The notes: generated by a model from the letters alone, not told the origin. 64,000 bases of DNA from Bacillota bacterium (GCA_026627385.1 JAPNUR010000004.1:124001-188000), one strand, 5' to 3'; shown: positions 43,691-52,976, counted from the first letter of the stretch. Numbers and translations: made by a program.

Positions 43691-44407
43691 ATGATGATTC
43701 GAGAGTTAACGGCGCTGGACGAATTTGACGCATTTAGCCAACTTGAGGCCAGAATCTGGGGCGCTACCGATCCCACACCGCGTTCACTGCTGGTGGTGTT
43801 CTCGCGCCACGGTGGGGTCGTCTTGGGAGCTTATGACCGTGGTCAGCTGGTGGGGATTTCATTAGGTTTCCCTGGACTTGATGAAGACGGTCGAACGTAC
43901 CTGCACTCCCATGTTCTTGGGGTGGTGATGGAGTACCGTGGGCGCGGAGTGGGTCAGGCGTTAAAGCGGGCTCAGTGGACTTACGCTGAACGGGCGGGCC
44001 TACCTTATGTGGGCTGGACTTTTGACCCTTTGATGGCTCAAAACGCCTGGTTTAACTTAGCGGTGTTGGGGGCCGAAGTGGCGGATGTCCTGGAAAATGC
44101 CTATGGATCATTGAATGACGCGATTAACGGGACGGCGCCCACACATCGGCTCTGGGTGCGCTGGAATCCCCAAAAACCGCCCCGCCGGCAGAATGGGGGG
44201 GATGAAGCCTTGATGGCCATCCCGGCCAATGTGGAAACATTGCGGCGGCAAGATCCCCACCGCGCGCGTACACAACAGGAGGAATTCTTTCAGGAAATTA
44301 GCGCCCGTTGGCAGGCCGGTTGGCGAATTGACGGGGTCGTACGACAAGAGGGCCAAGTATGGTATCGCTGGGTGAAGACGGCCAGAGAAAGCGGGCGCGG
44401 GTCATGA
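43691..44407 (+). CDS. GNAT N-acyltransferase (COG3375 type)
   Basis: A 238-aa GNAT protein. The acyl-CoA-binding loop is VMEYRGRGVGQALKRAQ, and the family-typical FDPLMAQNAWFNL follows. This group is usually found beside the N-acylamino-acid racemase, as here. In the Geobacillus pathway such an enzyme transfers a succinyl group to D-amino acids. It overlaps the racemase by 4 bases (ATGA), so co-translation is likely. The C-terminal extension (about 170-238) is not recognisable. ATG 43691 is chosen; ATG 43694 is equally possible. Confidence 0.85.
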   Translation: MMIRELTALDEFDAFSQLEARIWGATDPTPRSLLVVFSRHGGVVLGAYDRGQLVGISLGFPGLDEDGRTYLHSHVLGVVMEYRGRGVGQALKRAQWTYAERAGLPYVGWTFDPLMAQNAWFNLAVLGAEVADVLENAYGSLNDAINGTAPTHRLWVRWNPQKPPRRQNGGDEALMAIPANVETLRRQDPHRARTQQEEFFQEISARWQAGWRIDGVVRQEGQVWYRWVKTARESGRGS

Positions 44408-45573
44408 AAATTGAGGCGATATTCCTGGATTTTGTGCAACTTCCGTTAAAGTCGCCATTTCAAACCTCCTTTGGGACGGAACGGGTCAAGTCCACATGGC
44501 TTGTTACCGTCGTTGCCGACGGCGTGCGCGGATACGCCGAGTCGGTAGCCGATGTCGAACCGTTGTATAGCGAAGAAACGCATGCGTCTGTCTATTTTGC
44601 GTGGAAAAACGCGTTGGTGCCTCGATTGGTCAATGAGTCTTTAACCGACCCTAAAGATGTGGATGCGCTTTTTGCGCCCATTCGCGGTAACCGCATGGCC
44701 AAGGCTGCCCTGGAAATGGCTATTTGGGATTGGTTTAGTCGTTCCCAGGGAGTCCCGCTATGGCGGCTCCTCGGCGGCGATCCAGCCCGCCAACGTATAC
44801 CGGTGGGAGTGTCCATTGGCATTCAATCAAGTCCTGAGCAGCTGATTGCCGTCGCTATGGATTACTTAAGTCAAGGATACCGTCGGCTTAAGGTGAAGAT
44901 TCAGCCCGGCACCGATGTTGAACCGTTGGAACGCCTGCGCGCGGCTGTGGGGTCTGAGGTGCCGATCATGGCAGATGCCAATTCCGCGTACCGACTTAGC
45001 GATGTGGACCGGTTAAAAGCCCTTGATGCGTTGAACCTCATGATGATTGAACAGCCGCTGGCGGAAGACGACATTGTCGACCACTCCGTGTTAGCGCGTG
45101 CGCTCAAGACGCCGGTGTGCTTGGATGAAGCGATTCGCTCATCCGACGATGCGCGTAAGGCCATCCAATTGGGGGCGTGCGCAGTTATTAACGTTAAAGT
45201 GGGGCGTGTGGGGGGGCATCAAATGGCGCGCCAGGTTCACGATGTGGCGGCGTCACACGGCGTGCCGGTATGGTGCGGCGGTATGTTGGAAACTGGTGTT
45301 GGCCGTGCGCACAACCTGCACGTGAGCACCTTGCCCAACTTTCGATTGCCAGGCGACACGTCTGCGAGCGACCGATATTTTTTTGAGGATTTGGTGGACC
45401 CGCCCTTTCGTTTGAACCCTGACGGAACGTTAAGCGTGCCTGAAGGACCAGGCATTGGCGTTGAACCTGTTCCCGAACGATTAGCGCGTTTTCGGACGCA
45501 TCATGAAGAGTGGCGACTGACGCCACATTGGCGACAAGGAGGCATTCCCCATGGGACGCCGACCCGGTTCTGA
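44404..45573 (+). CDS. N-acylamino-acid racemase / o-succinylbenzoate synthase-type enolase
   Basis: A 389-aa enolase-superfamily enzyme. Catalytic K163 and K165 lie in LKVKI, the metal ligands are D191, E216 and D241, and the second catalytic lysine is K265 in NVKVGRVGG; these positions are almost identical to the Amycolatopsis N-acylamino-acid racemase. The family both racemises N-acyl (often N-succinyl) amino acids and can make o-succinylbenzoate for menaquinone. No menaquinone genes are nearby, whereas a GNAT and an M20 deacylase flank it, so the racemase role is favoured. Confidence 0.88.
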   Translation: MKIEAIFLDFVQLPLKSPFQTSFGTERVKSTWLVTVVADGVRGYAESVADVEPLYSEETHASVYFAWKNALVPRLVNESLTDPKDVDALFAPIRGNRMAKAALEMAIWDWFSRSQGVPLWRLLGGDPARQRIPVGVSIGIQSSPEQLIAVAMDYLSQGYRRLKVKIQPGTDVEPLERLRAAVGSEVPIMADANSAYRLSDVDRLKALDALNLMMIEQPLAEDDIVDHSVLARALKTPVCLDEAIRSSDDARKAIQLGACAVINVKVGRVGGHQMARQVHDVAASHGVPVWCGGMLETGVGRAHNLHVSTLPNFRLPGDTSASDRYFFEDLVDPPFRLNPDGTLSVPEGPGIGVEPVPERLARFRTHHEEWRLTPHWRQGGIPHGTPTRF

Positions 45574-46648
45574 GGCCATGCTGGAATGGCTTCACGACCT
45601 TGTCACCATGGAATCTCCGTCAGGGGACATTGCCGGGCTATCCGACATCATGGAATATCTCCAATACCACTTAAAAGGTCTAGGTGATGTTAATCTTGGC
45701 CACACCGAGCAGGGGCCGATTTTGACTATCCGCCGCGGGAATAGCGGAGCCCTATTATTGGGCCATGCCGACACCGTATGGCCCCGGGGGACATTACGCG
45801 CCATGATGTGGCGCACGGAGGGGGATTGGGTCTACGGACCCGGGGTCCTCGATATGAAAGGAGGACTCGCGTTAGCCATGGCGGCGTTTATGGAGTTGCC
45901 GGCGGATGTGCCGTTTACCTTGCTGGTGACGCCAGACGAAGAGGTGGGGAGCATGGCGAGTCGTCCCATCATAGAGGAGGCTGCGCGTCAAGCACCGCTG
46001 GTGTTGGTGCTCGAACCCGGAATGGCGGATGGGGCGATCAAGGTGGCACGGGCTGGTGTGGGGACGTTTTTGCTCAAGATTGGGGGAAGGGAAAGTCATG
46101 CGGGGTTAGATCCGGACGATGGCGCGAGTGCGTTGAAAGAATTGGCACACCATATCCTCTGGCTAGATACCCTTGCTGATCGGCAGCGGGGCACTACGGT
46201 CAATGTGGGAGTTGCGAGTGGCGGCACCCGAAGCAACGTGATCCCAGGGCAGGCAACAGCCGCTATTGACGTACGGGTCTGCCGGCGAGAGGAAATGGTG
46301 CGCATCCAAGAGGCCTTGGCCCATCCTCCGGTCTTTGACCGGCGCTGTGAGATCCAATACACAGGAACATTTGACCGACCACCGATGGAACTCACGCCGT
46401 CTAGCGAACGGTGGGTGAGGCAGGCCTCACAAATTTGGGAGAAGCTGACAGGCCAGCCATTAGGTCTCGCTCGCGTGGGCGGGGCTAGCGACGGCAACTT
46501 TACGGCATTGCTCGCGCCGACCCTGGATGGACTAGGGGCTGTGGGTGTAGGAGCGCATGCTCGACATGAAGGGGTCTATTGGCCGTACATGGTTTGGCGC
46601 TTGGAACTGTTAAAAGCGTTGATTGAAAAGGTGGCCCGTTTGCCATGA
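45551..46648 (+). CDS. M20-family deacylase/carboxypeptidase
   Basis: A 365-aa zinc peptidase of the M20 family, related to glutamate carboxypeptidase CPG2 and ArgE/DapE-type deacylases. The two-metal site is spread over GHADTVWP, GVLDMKGG, TPDEEVGS, LEPGMA and the C-terminal GAHARHEG. In this operon it would hydrolyse the N-acyl-L-amino acid released by the racemase. ATG 45551 overlaps the racemase by 23 bases and has AAGGAGG 8 nt upstream. A 4-base overlap joins it to the dehydrogenase. Confidence 0.9.
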   Translation: MGRRPGSEAMLEWLHDLVTMESPSGDIAGLSDIMEYLQYHLKGLGDVNLGHTEQGPILTIRRGNSGALLLGHADTVWPRGTLRAMMWRTEGDWVYGPGVLDMKGGLALAMAAFMELPADVPFTLLVTPDEEVGSMASRPIIEEAARQAPLVLVLEPGMADGAIKVARAGVGTFLLKIGGRESHAGLDPDDGASALKELAHHILWLDTLADRQRGTTVNVGVASGGTRSNVIPGQATAAIDVRVCRREEMVRIQEALAHPPVFDRRCEIQYTGTFDRPPMELTPSSERWVRQASQIWEKLTGQPLGLARVGGASDGNFTALLAPTLDGLGAVGVGAHARHEGVYWPYMVWRLELLKALIEKVARLP

Positions 46649-47571
46649 TAGTGACAACTTACTTACCGTCCGACTTGGAGCACGCATTTTTACAGGAACT
46701 TGCGGAACGCGGGTTTGATGCCCGGATTGTGCCCTGGTCCCACACAACGGCGGCGGACCGCACGCAGTCAGAGATACTGGTGGGATGGTATGTGCCTCAA
46801 GAAGTGATCGATGCGCTACCGAATCTCACTTGGTTACAGGTGGCAGGCGCTGGGGTCGATTGGACGTTGGATCTTCGAATCGCCGATGCTGTGGCGGTGA
46901 CGCGTATGGTCGAGGGGTTTGGCACAGATATGGCGGAGTTTGCCTTAATGGCGGCATTAGCTTGGGTCAAAGACTGGTCGCGGCTTCGGACATTGCAACA
47001 ACAACGCCGATGGGATCCGTATCTTGTGCGAACGCTGGCATCGCTTACTGTCGGTGTGTTGGGCGCCGGTGCTATTGGCCAAACCATTGCCAAAACGTTT
47101 CAACCTCTGGTGAAAGAAATTCGCATCATGGGGCGAAGCCGTCCTCAGGTGCCTCATATTGCCGGGTATCGTATCGATGAGGCGAGCGCATTTTATCGCG
47201 ATTTGGATTTACTGATCATTGTCGTTCCGTTGACGCCTGACACTCGTTCTCTGGTTGGTGAATCAGCCTTTTCGTTAATGCGAGAGGGCGGTTATGTGAT
47301 TAACTTGGCCCGAGGTGCGGTCATCGACACGTCGGCACTTATCGCGGCCGTCACTCGTCAGCAGTTGTCCGGCGCCTTTCTTGATGTGTTCGAAACCGAG
47401 CCGTTGCCGCCCGACGCCGAGTTGTGGTCAATCCCGGGCATTACCGTGAGCCCGCACATGGCGGGGATTACCCGTGCTGAAGTATTGGCCGCGCATTTTA
47501 TGGCGAATTTTCGTCGGTTTCGGCGACAGGAGCCGTTAATTGGCATGGTCGACCGGACACGAGGGTATTGA
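46645..47571 (+). CDS. D-isomer-specific 2-hydroxyacid dehydrogenase
   Basis: A 308-aa NAD(P)-dependent dehydrogenase. The Rossmann motif is VGVLGAGAIGQTI, and catalytic residues are R in NLARGAVID, E in FETEPLP and H in VSPHMAG. These enzymes interconvert D-2-hydroxyacids and 2-oxoacids. Its place after the D-to-L amino-acid operon suggests it handles the oxoacid product of the same amino acids, but this is inference. ATG 46645 overlaps the previous stop by 4 bases. Confidence 0.9.
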   Translation: MIVTTYLPSDLEHAFLQELAERGFDARIVPWSHTTAADRTQSEILVGWYVPQEVIDALPNLTWLQVAGAGVDWTLDLRIADAVAVTRMVEGFGTDMAEFALMAALAWVKDWSRLRTLQQQRRWDPYLVRTLASLTVGVLGAGAIGQTIAKTFQPLVKEIRIMGRSRPQVPHIAGYRIDEASAFYRDLDLLIIVVPLTPDTRSLVGESAFSLMREGGYVINLARGAVIDTSALIAAVTRQQLSGAFLDVFETEPLPPDAELWSIPGITVSPHMAGITRAEVLAAHFMANFRRFRRQEPLIGMVDRTRGY

Positions 47572-47575
47572 AGAC

Positions 47576-48385
47576 ATGCTGCAAATCGTCGCCTTAATTG
47601 GTCCCAGCGGTAGTGGCAAAAGTCACCGAGCCTCTTTGGTAGCGGTGGATAAGGGTGTGGACACCATTATCGACGATGGCCTGCTCATTCATCAGGGGAG
47701 GATTGTGGCCGGGCGTTCAGCCAAACGAGAAGCGACCCGTATAGCGGCGGTGAAACGGGCTATTTTTGATAACTCGGACCACCGCTTAGAAGTCATTGAA
47801 GGGTTAGCCGCTATTCAGCCCAAAAGCGTCTTGATCCTTGGGACATCAGAACACATGATTAGTCGCATTGTGGATGCTCTGGAGCTGGGCGATAACCCGA
47901 TTGAATGGATTCGCATCGAAGACATTGCGACACCCGAGGAGCGCCGGATTGCCCGGCATATCCGGCAAACGGAGGGTAAACACGTCATACCGGCGCCGAC
48001 GGTGGAAGTGCAAAAATCCTTTTCGGGGTACCTGGTCGATCCGCTGCGCTTTATTTTTCGCAAAAAAGGTCGGCAAGTCGAGGTTGAGAAGTCGATTGTG
48101 CGTCCCACGTATTCCGGATTGGGCCGGTTTTACATTGCTGATACGGTCCTGACCGCGATTGTGGTCCACGCCGCCGGTTCAGTGCCGGAAATCGCGCGGG
48201 TGTCTAAGGTCATGGTACAATCAACCCAAGACGGGGTTCACATTGAACTAGATGTGACGCCACGTGTGTCGCGGGGCTTGTTTGACATCCTGCGCCGCGT
48301 TCAAGAAGAGGTTCGTCATCACATCGAATTGATGACGTCCTTGAACGTGTTGTCAATTCGCATCATAGCCCGCCGACTAGGGTAG
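47576..48385 (+). CDS. P-loop NTPase fused to an Asp23-like domain
   Basis: A 269-aa protein of two parts. Residues 1-150 form a small P-loop domain with Walker A LIGPSGSGKSHRA (8-20) and then conserved-looking IIDDGLLIHQG and VIEGLAAI. Residues about 165-269 resemble the Asp23/Gls24 (DUF322) family: a strand-rich GLGRFYIADTVLTAIVVHAA, then GVHIELDVTPRVSRG and the final helix VRHHIELMTSLNV. Asp23 proteins are abundant membrane-associated stress proteins. The combination is unusual, and its role is unknown. It follows the dehydrogenase by 4 bases. Confidence 0.7.
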   Translation: MLQIVALIGPSGSGKSHRASLVAVDKGVDTIIDDGLLIHQGRIVAGRSAKREATRIAAVKRAIFDNSDHRLEVIEGLAAIQPKSVLILGTSEHMISRIVDALELGDNPIEWIRIEDIATPEERRIARHIRQTEGKHVIPAPTVEVQKSFSGYLVDPLRFIFRKKGRQVEVEKSIVRPTYSGLGRFYIADTVLTAIVVHAAGSVPEIARVSKVMVQSTQDGVHIELDVTPRVSRGLFDILRRVQEEVRHHIELMTSLNVLSIRIIARRLG

Positions 48386-48410
48386 AATGGGCGAATAGAG
48401 GGGCGAGATC

Positions 48411-49091
48411 ATGCAGCGCGTGCTGGTGGTGGACGATGAAACAGCCATTGTCGAGCTCGTCCGGTATCATCTCAGCCGCGAAGGTTACCAAGTCGACGCG
48501 CTGGACAACGGCCAGGCAGCCGTGGAGCGTGTGACGCGCGAACCGTTTGACTTAATTATCCTGGACGTTATGCTGCCCGGCATGTCGGGATTAGAGGCAT
48601 GTCGCGCCATTCGCCAGCACAGCGACGTGCCCATTATCATGTTGACTGCCCGCAAGGATGAGGTGGACCGCGTGCTGGGCCTCGAACTCGGCGCCGACGA
48701 CTATGTGACTAAACCCTTTTCGCCGCGAGAACTGGTGGCGCGTGTGAAGGCGATATTGCGGCGTAGCCAAAAAGGGCGGGATGAGAGTGGCGACATTCGT
48801 TATCCCGGGTTGGAAGTGGATGTCGATCGGCGATCAGTCATGGTGGATGGACAACCGGTCAACTTAACATTTACCGAGTTTGAGCTATTGACCATTCTAG
48901 CGCGCCATCCAGGCCGGGCGTTTAGTCGAGAGGAGCTCTTGGTGCGGGTGTGGGGCGAGGACTTTTACGGTGACGCGCGCACCGTGGATGTGCATATCCG
49001 CCATGTGCGAGAAAAATTGCAAGAAGATCCGCAGAATCCGCGATTCATCGAAACTGTGCGCGGGATCGGATATCGGTTTAAAAGCTCATGA
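48411..49091 (+). CDS. phoP: PhoP/PhoB-type response regulator
   Basis: A 226-aa OmpR-family regulator. The receiver has DD at 8-9, phosphoacceptor D52 in IILDVMLPGMSG and K in VTKPFSPRE; the C-terminal winged helix has FTEFELLTILARHPGRAFSR and TVDVHIRHVREKL. It overlaps the kinase gene by 4 bases, and phosphate-transporter genes follow, so phosphate-starvation control is likely. WalR has a similar sequence, but the neighbours favour PhoP. Confidence 0.88.
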   Translation: MQRVLVVDDETAIVELVRYHLSREGYQVDALDNGQAAVERVTREPFDLIILDVMLPGMSGLEACRAIRQHSDVPIIMLTARKDEVDRVLGLELGADDYVTKPFSPRELVARVKAILRRSQKGRDESGDIRYPGLEVDVDRRSVMVDGQPVNLTFTEFELLTILARHPGRAFSREELLVRVWGEDFYGDARTVDVHIRHVREKLQEDPQNPRFIETVRGIGYRFKSS

Positions 49092-50482
49092 GACATTTCG
49101 GACGGGCCAATATGTGGTTAGTGCCCGCATCGTTAGGTTTGGCTACCTTAGCCGTCGTGCTCCTCCGATGGCCTCGCGGTCCCCTGTGGGCAGCTCTTTT
49201 ATTAGTTGTCGCGTGGGTGTGGGCAGTTCGGTATGTCTTGGCATCCCGCCGTGAGGCGCGTTTTTTGACTGAATCGGTGATACAACTTAAAGACACGGTG
49301 GATCGCTGGGCATCCGGCGACTTACTGGCCCGCGTCTATTTGGATCAAGATGATCCCCTGGATTCGCTCGCCCACGGCATGAATCGTGTGGCGGAAGTCC
49401 TGATGGAGCGCACCCGCGACCTGGAACAAGATAAAAAGCAGTTGGAAGCCATCCTGACGAGCATGGCGAACGGCATCATGATTTTAAACCACGGGTTAAC
49501 GATTACTCTGGTAAACCGGGCGGCTCTCAGTATGTTCCGTATTCAAGAACCGTCGGTGACGGGTCGCCATTTGCTCGAGGTTTTGCGCGATGTCAAGATA
49601 GACGACGCCGTACACCGCGTGACAAGGGAAGGGGGCAGTGAGACGGTATATTGGAGCCCGCCTGATAACGAGTCGGTGGTGGTCGAAGTCACGATTGGCG
49701 CGATACCCGAGCCGTTAGGAGGGCTAGGCGCGGTGATGGTTTCGCGTGACGTGTCACTGCAAAGCCAACTCGACCGCATGCGTCAAGATTTCGTGGCTAA
49801 TGTGAGCCACGAACTGCAGACGCCGTTGACCATTATCCGTGGGTTTACGGAAACCCTTCTCGAAGAAGACATTGACGATGAGTCCCGCGAACGCTTCACG
49901 CGTTTGATTCATGAAGAGGCCAGTCGCATGAGCCGTTTGGTTGACGATTTACTCACCTTATCGCGAATGGAGCATCATTCGCTGCCTTTTGTGGTTGAAG
50001 GGGTGGACCTGACGGTCTTAATGGATTCGGTCATCGCACGGATGCTGCCGCGGGCTGAAGCCCAGGGATTATTGCTAGTGAACCGTATGCCGGCCTCGCT
50101 GCCGTTGGTGTCCGGTGACCCGGACCGGTTGCAGGAGGTCTTTTTAAACCTCGTGCAAAATGCCGTGCAATATACCCCTAGCGGAGGTACCGTGACCATC
50201 AGTGCTGAAGAAGATGTCCACCAGGACCGCATAGGGGTTTCTGTGGAAGACACTGGCATTGGCATTCCGGCCGCGGATCTCCCGCGCATTTTTGAACGTT
50301 TTTACCGGGTTGACAAAGCACGCTCACGCGCCTCAGGGGGCACAGGATTGGGCTTGGCGATTGTGAAACACATCATTGAACTCCATCATGGGCGCATAGA
50401 TGTCAGTAGTGTTGTCGGACAGGGGACGCGCTTTCAAGTCTGGCTTCCTATCTATCATGAGCCGGGGGGATCGGAACCATGA
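49088..50482 (+). CDS. phoR: PhoR-type sensor histidine kinase
   Basis: A 464-aa kinase with two closely spaced N-terminal membrane helices (about 8-50), a HAMP-like linker, a PAS domain (about 115-230, ILTSMANGIMILNHGLTI), a HisKA domain with NVSHELQTPLTIIRGF and a HATPase with NLVQNAVQYTP, VEDTGIGIP and GGTGLGLAIVKHI. Having only a tiny outer loop resembles PhoR proteins that read the Pst/PhoU state. It is translationally coupled to both phoP and pstS. Confidence 0.88.
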   Translation: MRHFGRANMWLVPASLGLATLAVVLLRWPRGPLWAALLLVVAWVWAVRYVLASRREARFLTESVIQLKDTVDRWASGDLLARVYLDQDDPLDSLAHGMNRVAEVLMERTRDLEQDKKQLEAILTSMANGIMILNHGLTITLVNRAALSMFRIQEPSVTGRHLLEVLRDVKIDDAVHRVTREGGSETVYWSPPDNESVVVEVTIGAIPEPLGGLGAVMVSRDVSLQSQLDRMRQDFVANVSHELQTPLTIIRGFTETLLEEDIDDESRERFTRLIHEEASRMSRLVDDLLTLSRMEHHSLPFVVEGVDLTVLMDSVIARMLPRAEAQGLLLVNRMPASLPLVSGDPDRLQEVFLNLVQNAVQYTPSGGTVTISAEEDVHQDRIGVSVEDTGIGIPAADLPRIFERFYRVDKARSRASGGTGLGLAIVKHIIELHHGRIDVSSVVGQGTRFQVWLPIYHEPGGSEP

Positions 50483-51252
50483 AGCCAGGGATCGGGCTAA
50501 TGTGGTTGGTCGCGCGGGGGGCGGCGTTGCTCCTGGGATCGGCTATCCCAGCACATGTGTCGATCATGGGGTCCACCAGCGTGCTCCCGTACTTACGCGC
50601 GGCCTCGGCAGCCTTCACTGAAGCTCATTTTCCGTATCGGTTGACACTGGGCGGCGGCGGGTCAATAGCCGGCCTGGTGGAAGTCAGCCGTGGTCGCGTG
50701 GACATGGCTGTGTCAGACATTCCGCCCACAGCGGACTGGACGCATGGAGTGCCATTGTGCCACCAACCCTTGGGCCGGCAGCCGATTCTCTTTATTGCCC
50801 ACCCTGGTCTCGTCACGGACCTGAGTAGAGGTCAACTGAAAAACCTGTTGAGGGGCCGCATCGACAATTGGAGCGCGGTCGGGGGCCCCAAAATGCCTGT
50901 CACTGTGGTGAGCCGTCCGCTAGCGTCCGGGTCCTTGCGAGTTGTGGAAACCCAAGTCTTGGACGGTCATCGCGTGACACCCAAGGCGATCGTGATGTTG
51001 TCCAATGGGGCTGTGATGGCTGCCGTGCGCGAATCCCCGGGCGGGCTGGGGTTTGTGGAATCAGGGCGTGCCCCGACAGGGGTGACTGTGTTGGGCATCG
51101 ACCACCGCCGGTTTGACGTCTCACGACCAGAAGGGTGGCCGTATTACGCGGTGCCGACGTTATACTGGCGATGCCCTGGGAATGATTCGATTCGCACGGT
51201 GGCTCACTATTTAGCGTCTCAACCGTTTCGACGCGAATTTGGACTCTACTGA
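50479..51252 (+). CDS. pstS: Phosphate ABC transporter binding protein
   Basis: A 257-aa PstS-like protein. The phosphate-binding pattern is GSTSVLP near the N-terminus of the mature chain, LGGGGSIAGL, VDMAVSDIPP and PVTVVSRPLASGS. The hydrophobic N-terminus (VARGAALLLGSAIPAHVS) has no lipobox Cys, so it should be freely secreted or membrane-tethered by an uncleaved helix. It overlaps phoR by 4 bases. Confidence 0.87.
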   Translation: MKPGIGLMWLVARGAALLLGSAIPAHVSIMGSTSVLPYLRAASAAFTEAHFPYRLTLGGGGSIAGLVEVSRGRVDMAVSDIPPTADWTHGVPLCHQPLGRQPILFIAHPGLVTDLSRGQLKNLLRGRIDNWSAVGGPKMPVTVVSRPLASGSLRVVETQVLDGHRVTPKAIVMLSNGAVMAAVRESPGGLGFVESGRAPTGVTVLGIDHRRFDVSRPEGWPYYAVPTLYWRCPGNDSIRTVAHYLASQPFRREFGLY

Positions 51253-51260
51253 GGCGAACC

Positions 51261-52115
51261 ATGCGTGAACGATGGCGAGAGATGATGATGACACGGCTAA
51301 CATGGGCGTTGAGTGGCGCTTTTGTCATCATGGGCCTCGGATTGATGGCCTCGGTACTGGTCGGCTCCTGGCCGATCCTGATGGCGCCGCACTCCCTTGG
51401 CCGGCTGTTGTCGCCGCTGTGGGATCCGCTGCAAGGGCAGTGGGGTATTCTGCCGTTTATCGTGGGAAGTAGCGTGGTGACGTTACTTGCGCTATGCCTA
51501 GCCGTTCCCTTTGCCTTGGCTTCGGCTATTAGCGTGAGTCGCATGTTGCCGCCGGTTGTTCGTCCCCATGCCACGCGGGTGCTTGCGGCGCTGACAGCCA
51601 TTCCCTCTGTGGTGTTTGGATGGTGGGGCCTGCAAATGGTGGTGCCTGTGGTTCGAAACCTGGGGGGCGGATCGGGGTTTAGTTTGTTGGCCGCTGCCAT
51701 TGTCTTGGCTGTGATGTTGTGGCCAACTCTGAGCTTTCTTTTCGCCGAAGCGCTTCAAAGCGTTTCGCCTTCGTATGTTGATGCATCATTGGCCCTGGGG
51801 GCCACCCCGGATCAAACGCTCGTACGGATCCTGATCCCTTGTGCTATGCCTCAGCTGATTAATGCCTTTTTAGTGGCTGTAGCGCGAGGATTGGGGGAGA
51901 CCATGGCGGTGCAAATGGTGATTGGGGGGCAGGTGGCTATGCCTCAAGGACTCCTTAGTCCTGGTGCCACGCTAACCACGCAATTGTTAACCGATGCGGC
52001 CCTCTATCCGCCGGGTACGCGAGGCCATGCGGCCCTCGATGTGATGGCTTTGGCTCTTGTGGCAGCCATGGCAATTTTAGTGCGCATTAGTGCGCGATGG
52101 CGGGTGGGTACATGA
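51261..52115 (+). CDS. pstC: Phosphate ABC transporter permease PstC
   Basis: A 284-aa membrane permease with about six helices and a conserved PstC/A-type cytoplasmic motif DASLALGATPDQTLVRIL and PCAMPQLINAFLVAV. It pairs with PstA as the membrane channel of the phosphate importer. It ends in an ATGA overlap with pstA. Confidence 0.92.
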   Translation: MRERWREMMMTRLTWALSGAFVIMGLGLMASVLVGSWPILMAPHSLGRLLSPLWDPLQGQWGILPFIVGSSVVTLLALCLAVPFALASAISVSRMLPPVVRPHATRVLAALTAIPSVVFGWWGLQMVVPVVRNLGGGSGFSLLAAAIVLAVMLWPTLSFLFAEALQSVSPSYVDASLALGATPDQTLVRILIPCAMPQLINAFLVAVARGLGETMAVQMVIGGQVAMPQGLLSPGATLTTQLLTDAALYPPGTRGHAALDVMALALVAAMAILVRISARWRVGT

Positions 52116-52942
52116 ACCAAGGGCGTGTGCTCCATTGGTTTGCGCTCCTGGTGGCTTTAGGGGCGGCAATAGTCTTTTTAGGGCTTTTGACCGACACCAT
52201 CCGTGAGGGGTTGCCTCATCTGACGTGGCAGTTTTTGACGACCGCACCGGACGAGCGTAGGGGCGGGGGGGGCATTGCGCCCGAGATTGTGAATACGGTG
52301 GTGATGGTGGGCGGTGCGCTGCTGGTCACCGCCCCCTTAGGCCTTGTGGTGGCCATTTACCAAGCAGAATGGCAAGGCCGGGTGCACGATGGCGGGGTGA
52401 TCGATCAGGTGCGCGCCACCTGGTTGAGTGTCCCTAGTGTCGTGGTGGGCTTTATCGTTTATCGCGTGGCGGTGGCATGGTGGCATTGGCCCCTTTCGCT
52501 AGCGACTGGCGGTCTAGCGTTGGCGGTCATGAATTGGCCGGTAATGGTGACGGTATCTATTAGCGCCTTGAAGAGAGTCCCGCATGCGTACCGTGAGGCC
52601 TCGTTGGCCTTAGGCGCGACGCGCTTTGACACCGTGCGGCGCGTGGTGCTCCCGGCAGCCCTGGCCGAACTGATTGACGGTTGGGGATGGGCTCTGGCGC
52701 GGTTGGCGGGCGAGTCAGCTGCGCTGATCATTACCGCTGGGATTAACGTGTCGGCCCATTGGAGTGTCTGGGGACCCGGGGAAACGCTGGCGGTGTACAT
52801 TTGGTATGTGCGAACGGAAGGCGTGGGTGCCGATGCTGGAGGCGTGGCAGCCGCCACGGCGCTGACGTTGATGATGTTTATTGCGGTCACGCTATGGCTC
52901 AGTGGACGCTTAGCCGACTGGCGCCGACGCGCGGGGCATTGA
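52112..52942 (+). CDS. pstA: Phosphate ABC transporter permease PstA
   Basis: A 276-aa membrane permease. The docking motif is EASLALGATRFDTVRRVVLP, preceded by WPVMVTVSISALKRVP. I used ATG 52112 (ATGA overlap with pstC); an in-frame ATG at 52097 would give five more residues. It is followed after 34 bases by pstB. Confidence 0.9.
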   Translation: MNQGRVLHWFALLVALGAAIVFLGLLTDTIREGLPHLTWQFLTTAPDERRGGGGIAPEIVNTVVMVGGALLVTAPLGLVVAIYQAEWQGRVHDGGVIDQVRATWLSVPSVVVGFIVYRVAVAWWHWPLSLATGGLALAVMNWPVMVTVSISALKRVPHAYREASLALGATRFDTVRRVVLPAALAELIDGWGWALARLAGESAALIITAGINVSAHWSVWGPGETLAVYIWYVRTEGVGADAGGVAAATALTLMMFIAVTLWLSGRLADWRRRAGH

Positions 52943-52976
52943 CGGGGATCTGGGTTGAGATATGAAGTGAGGATTT

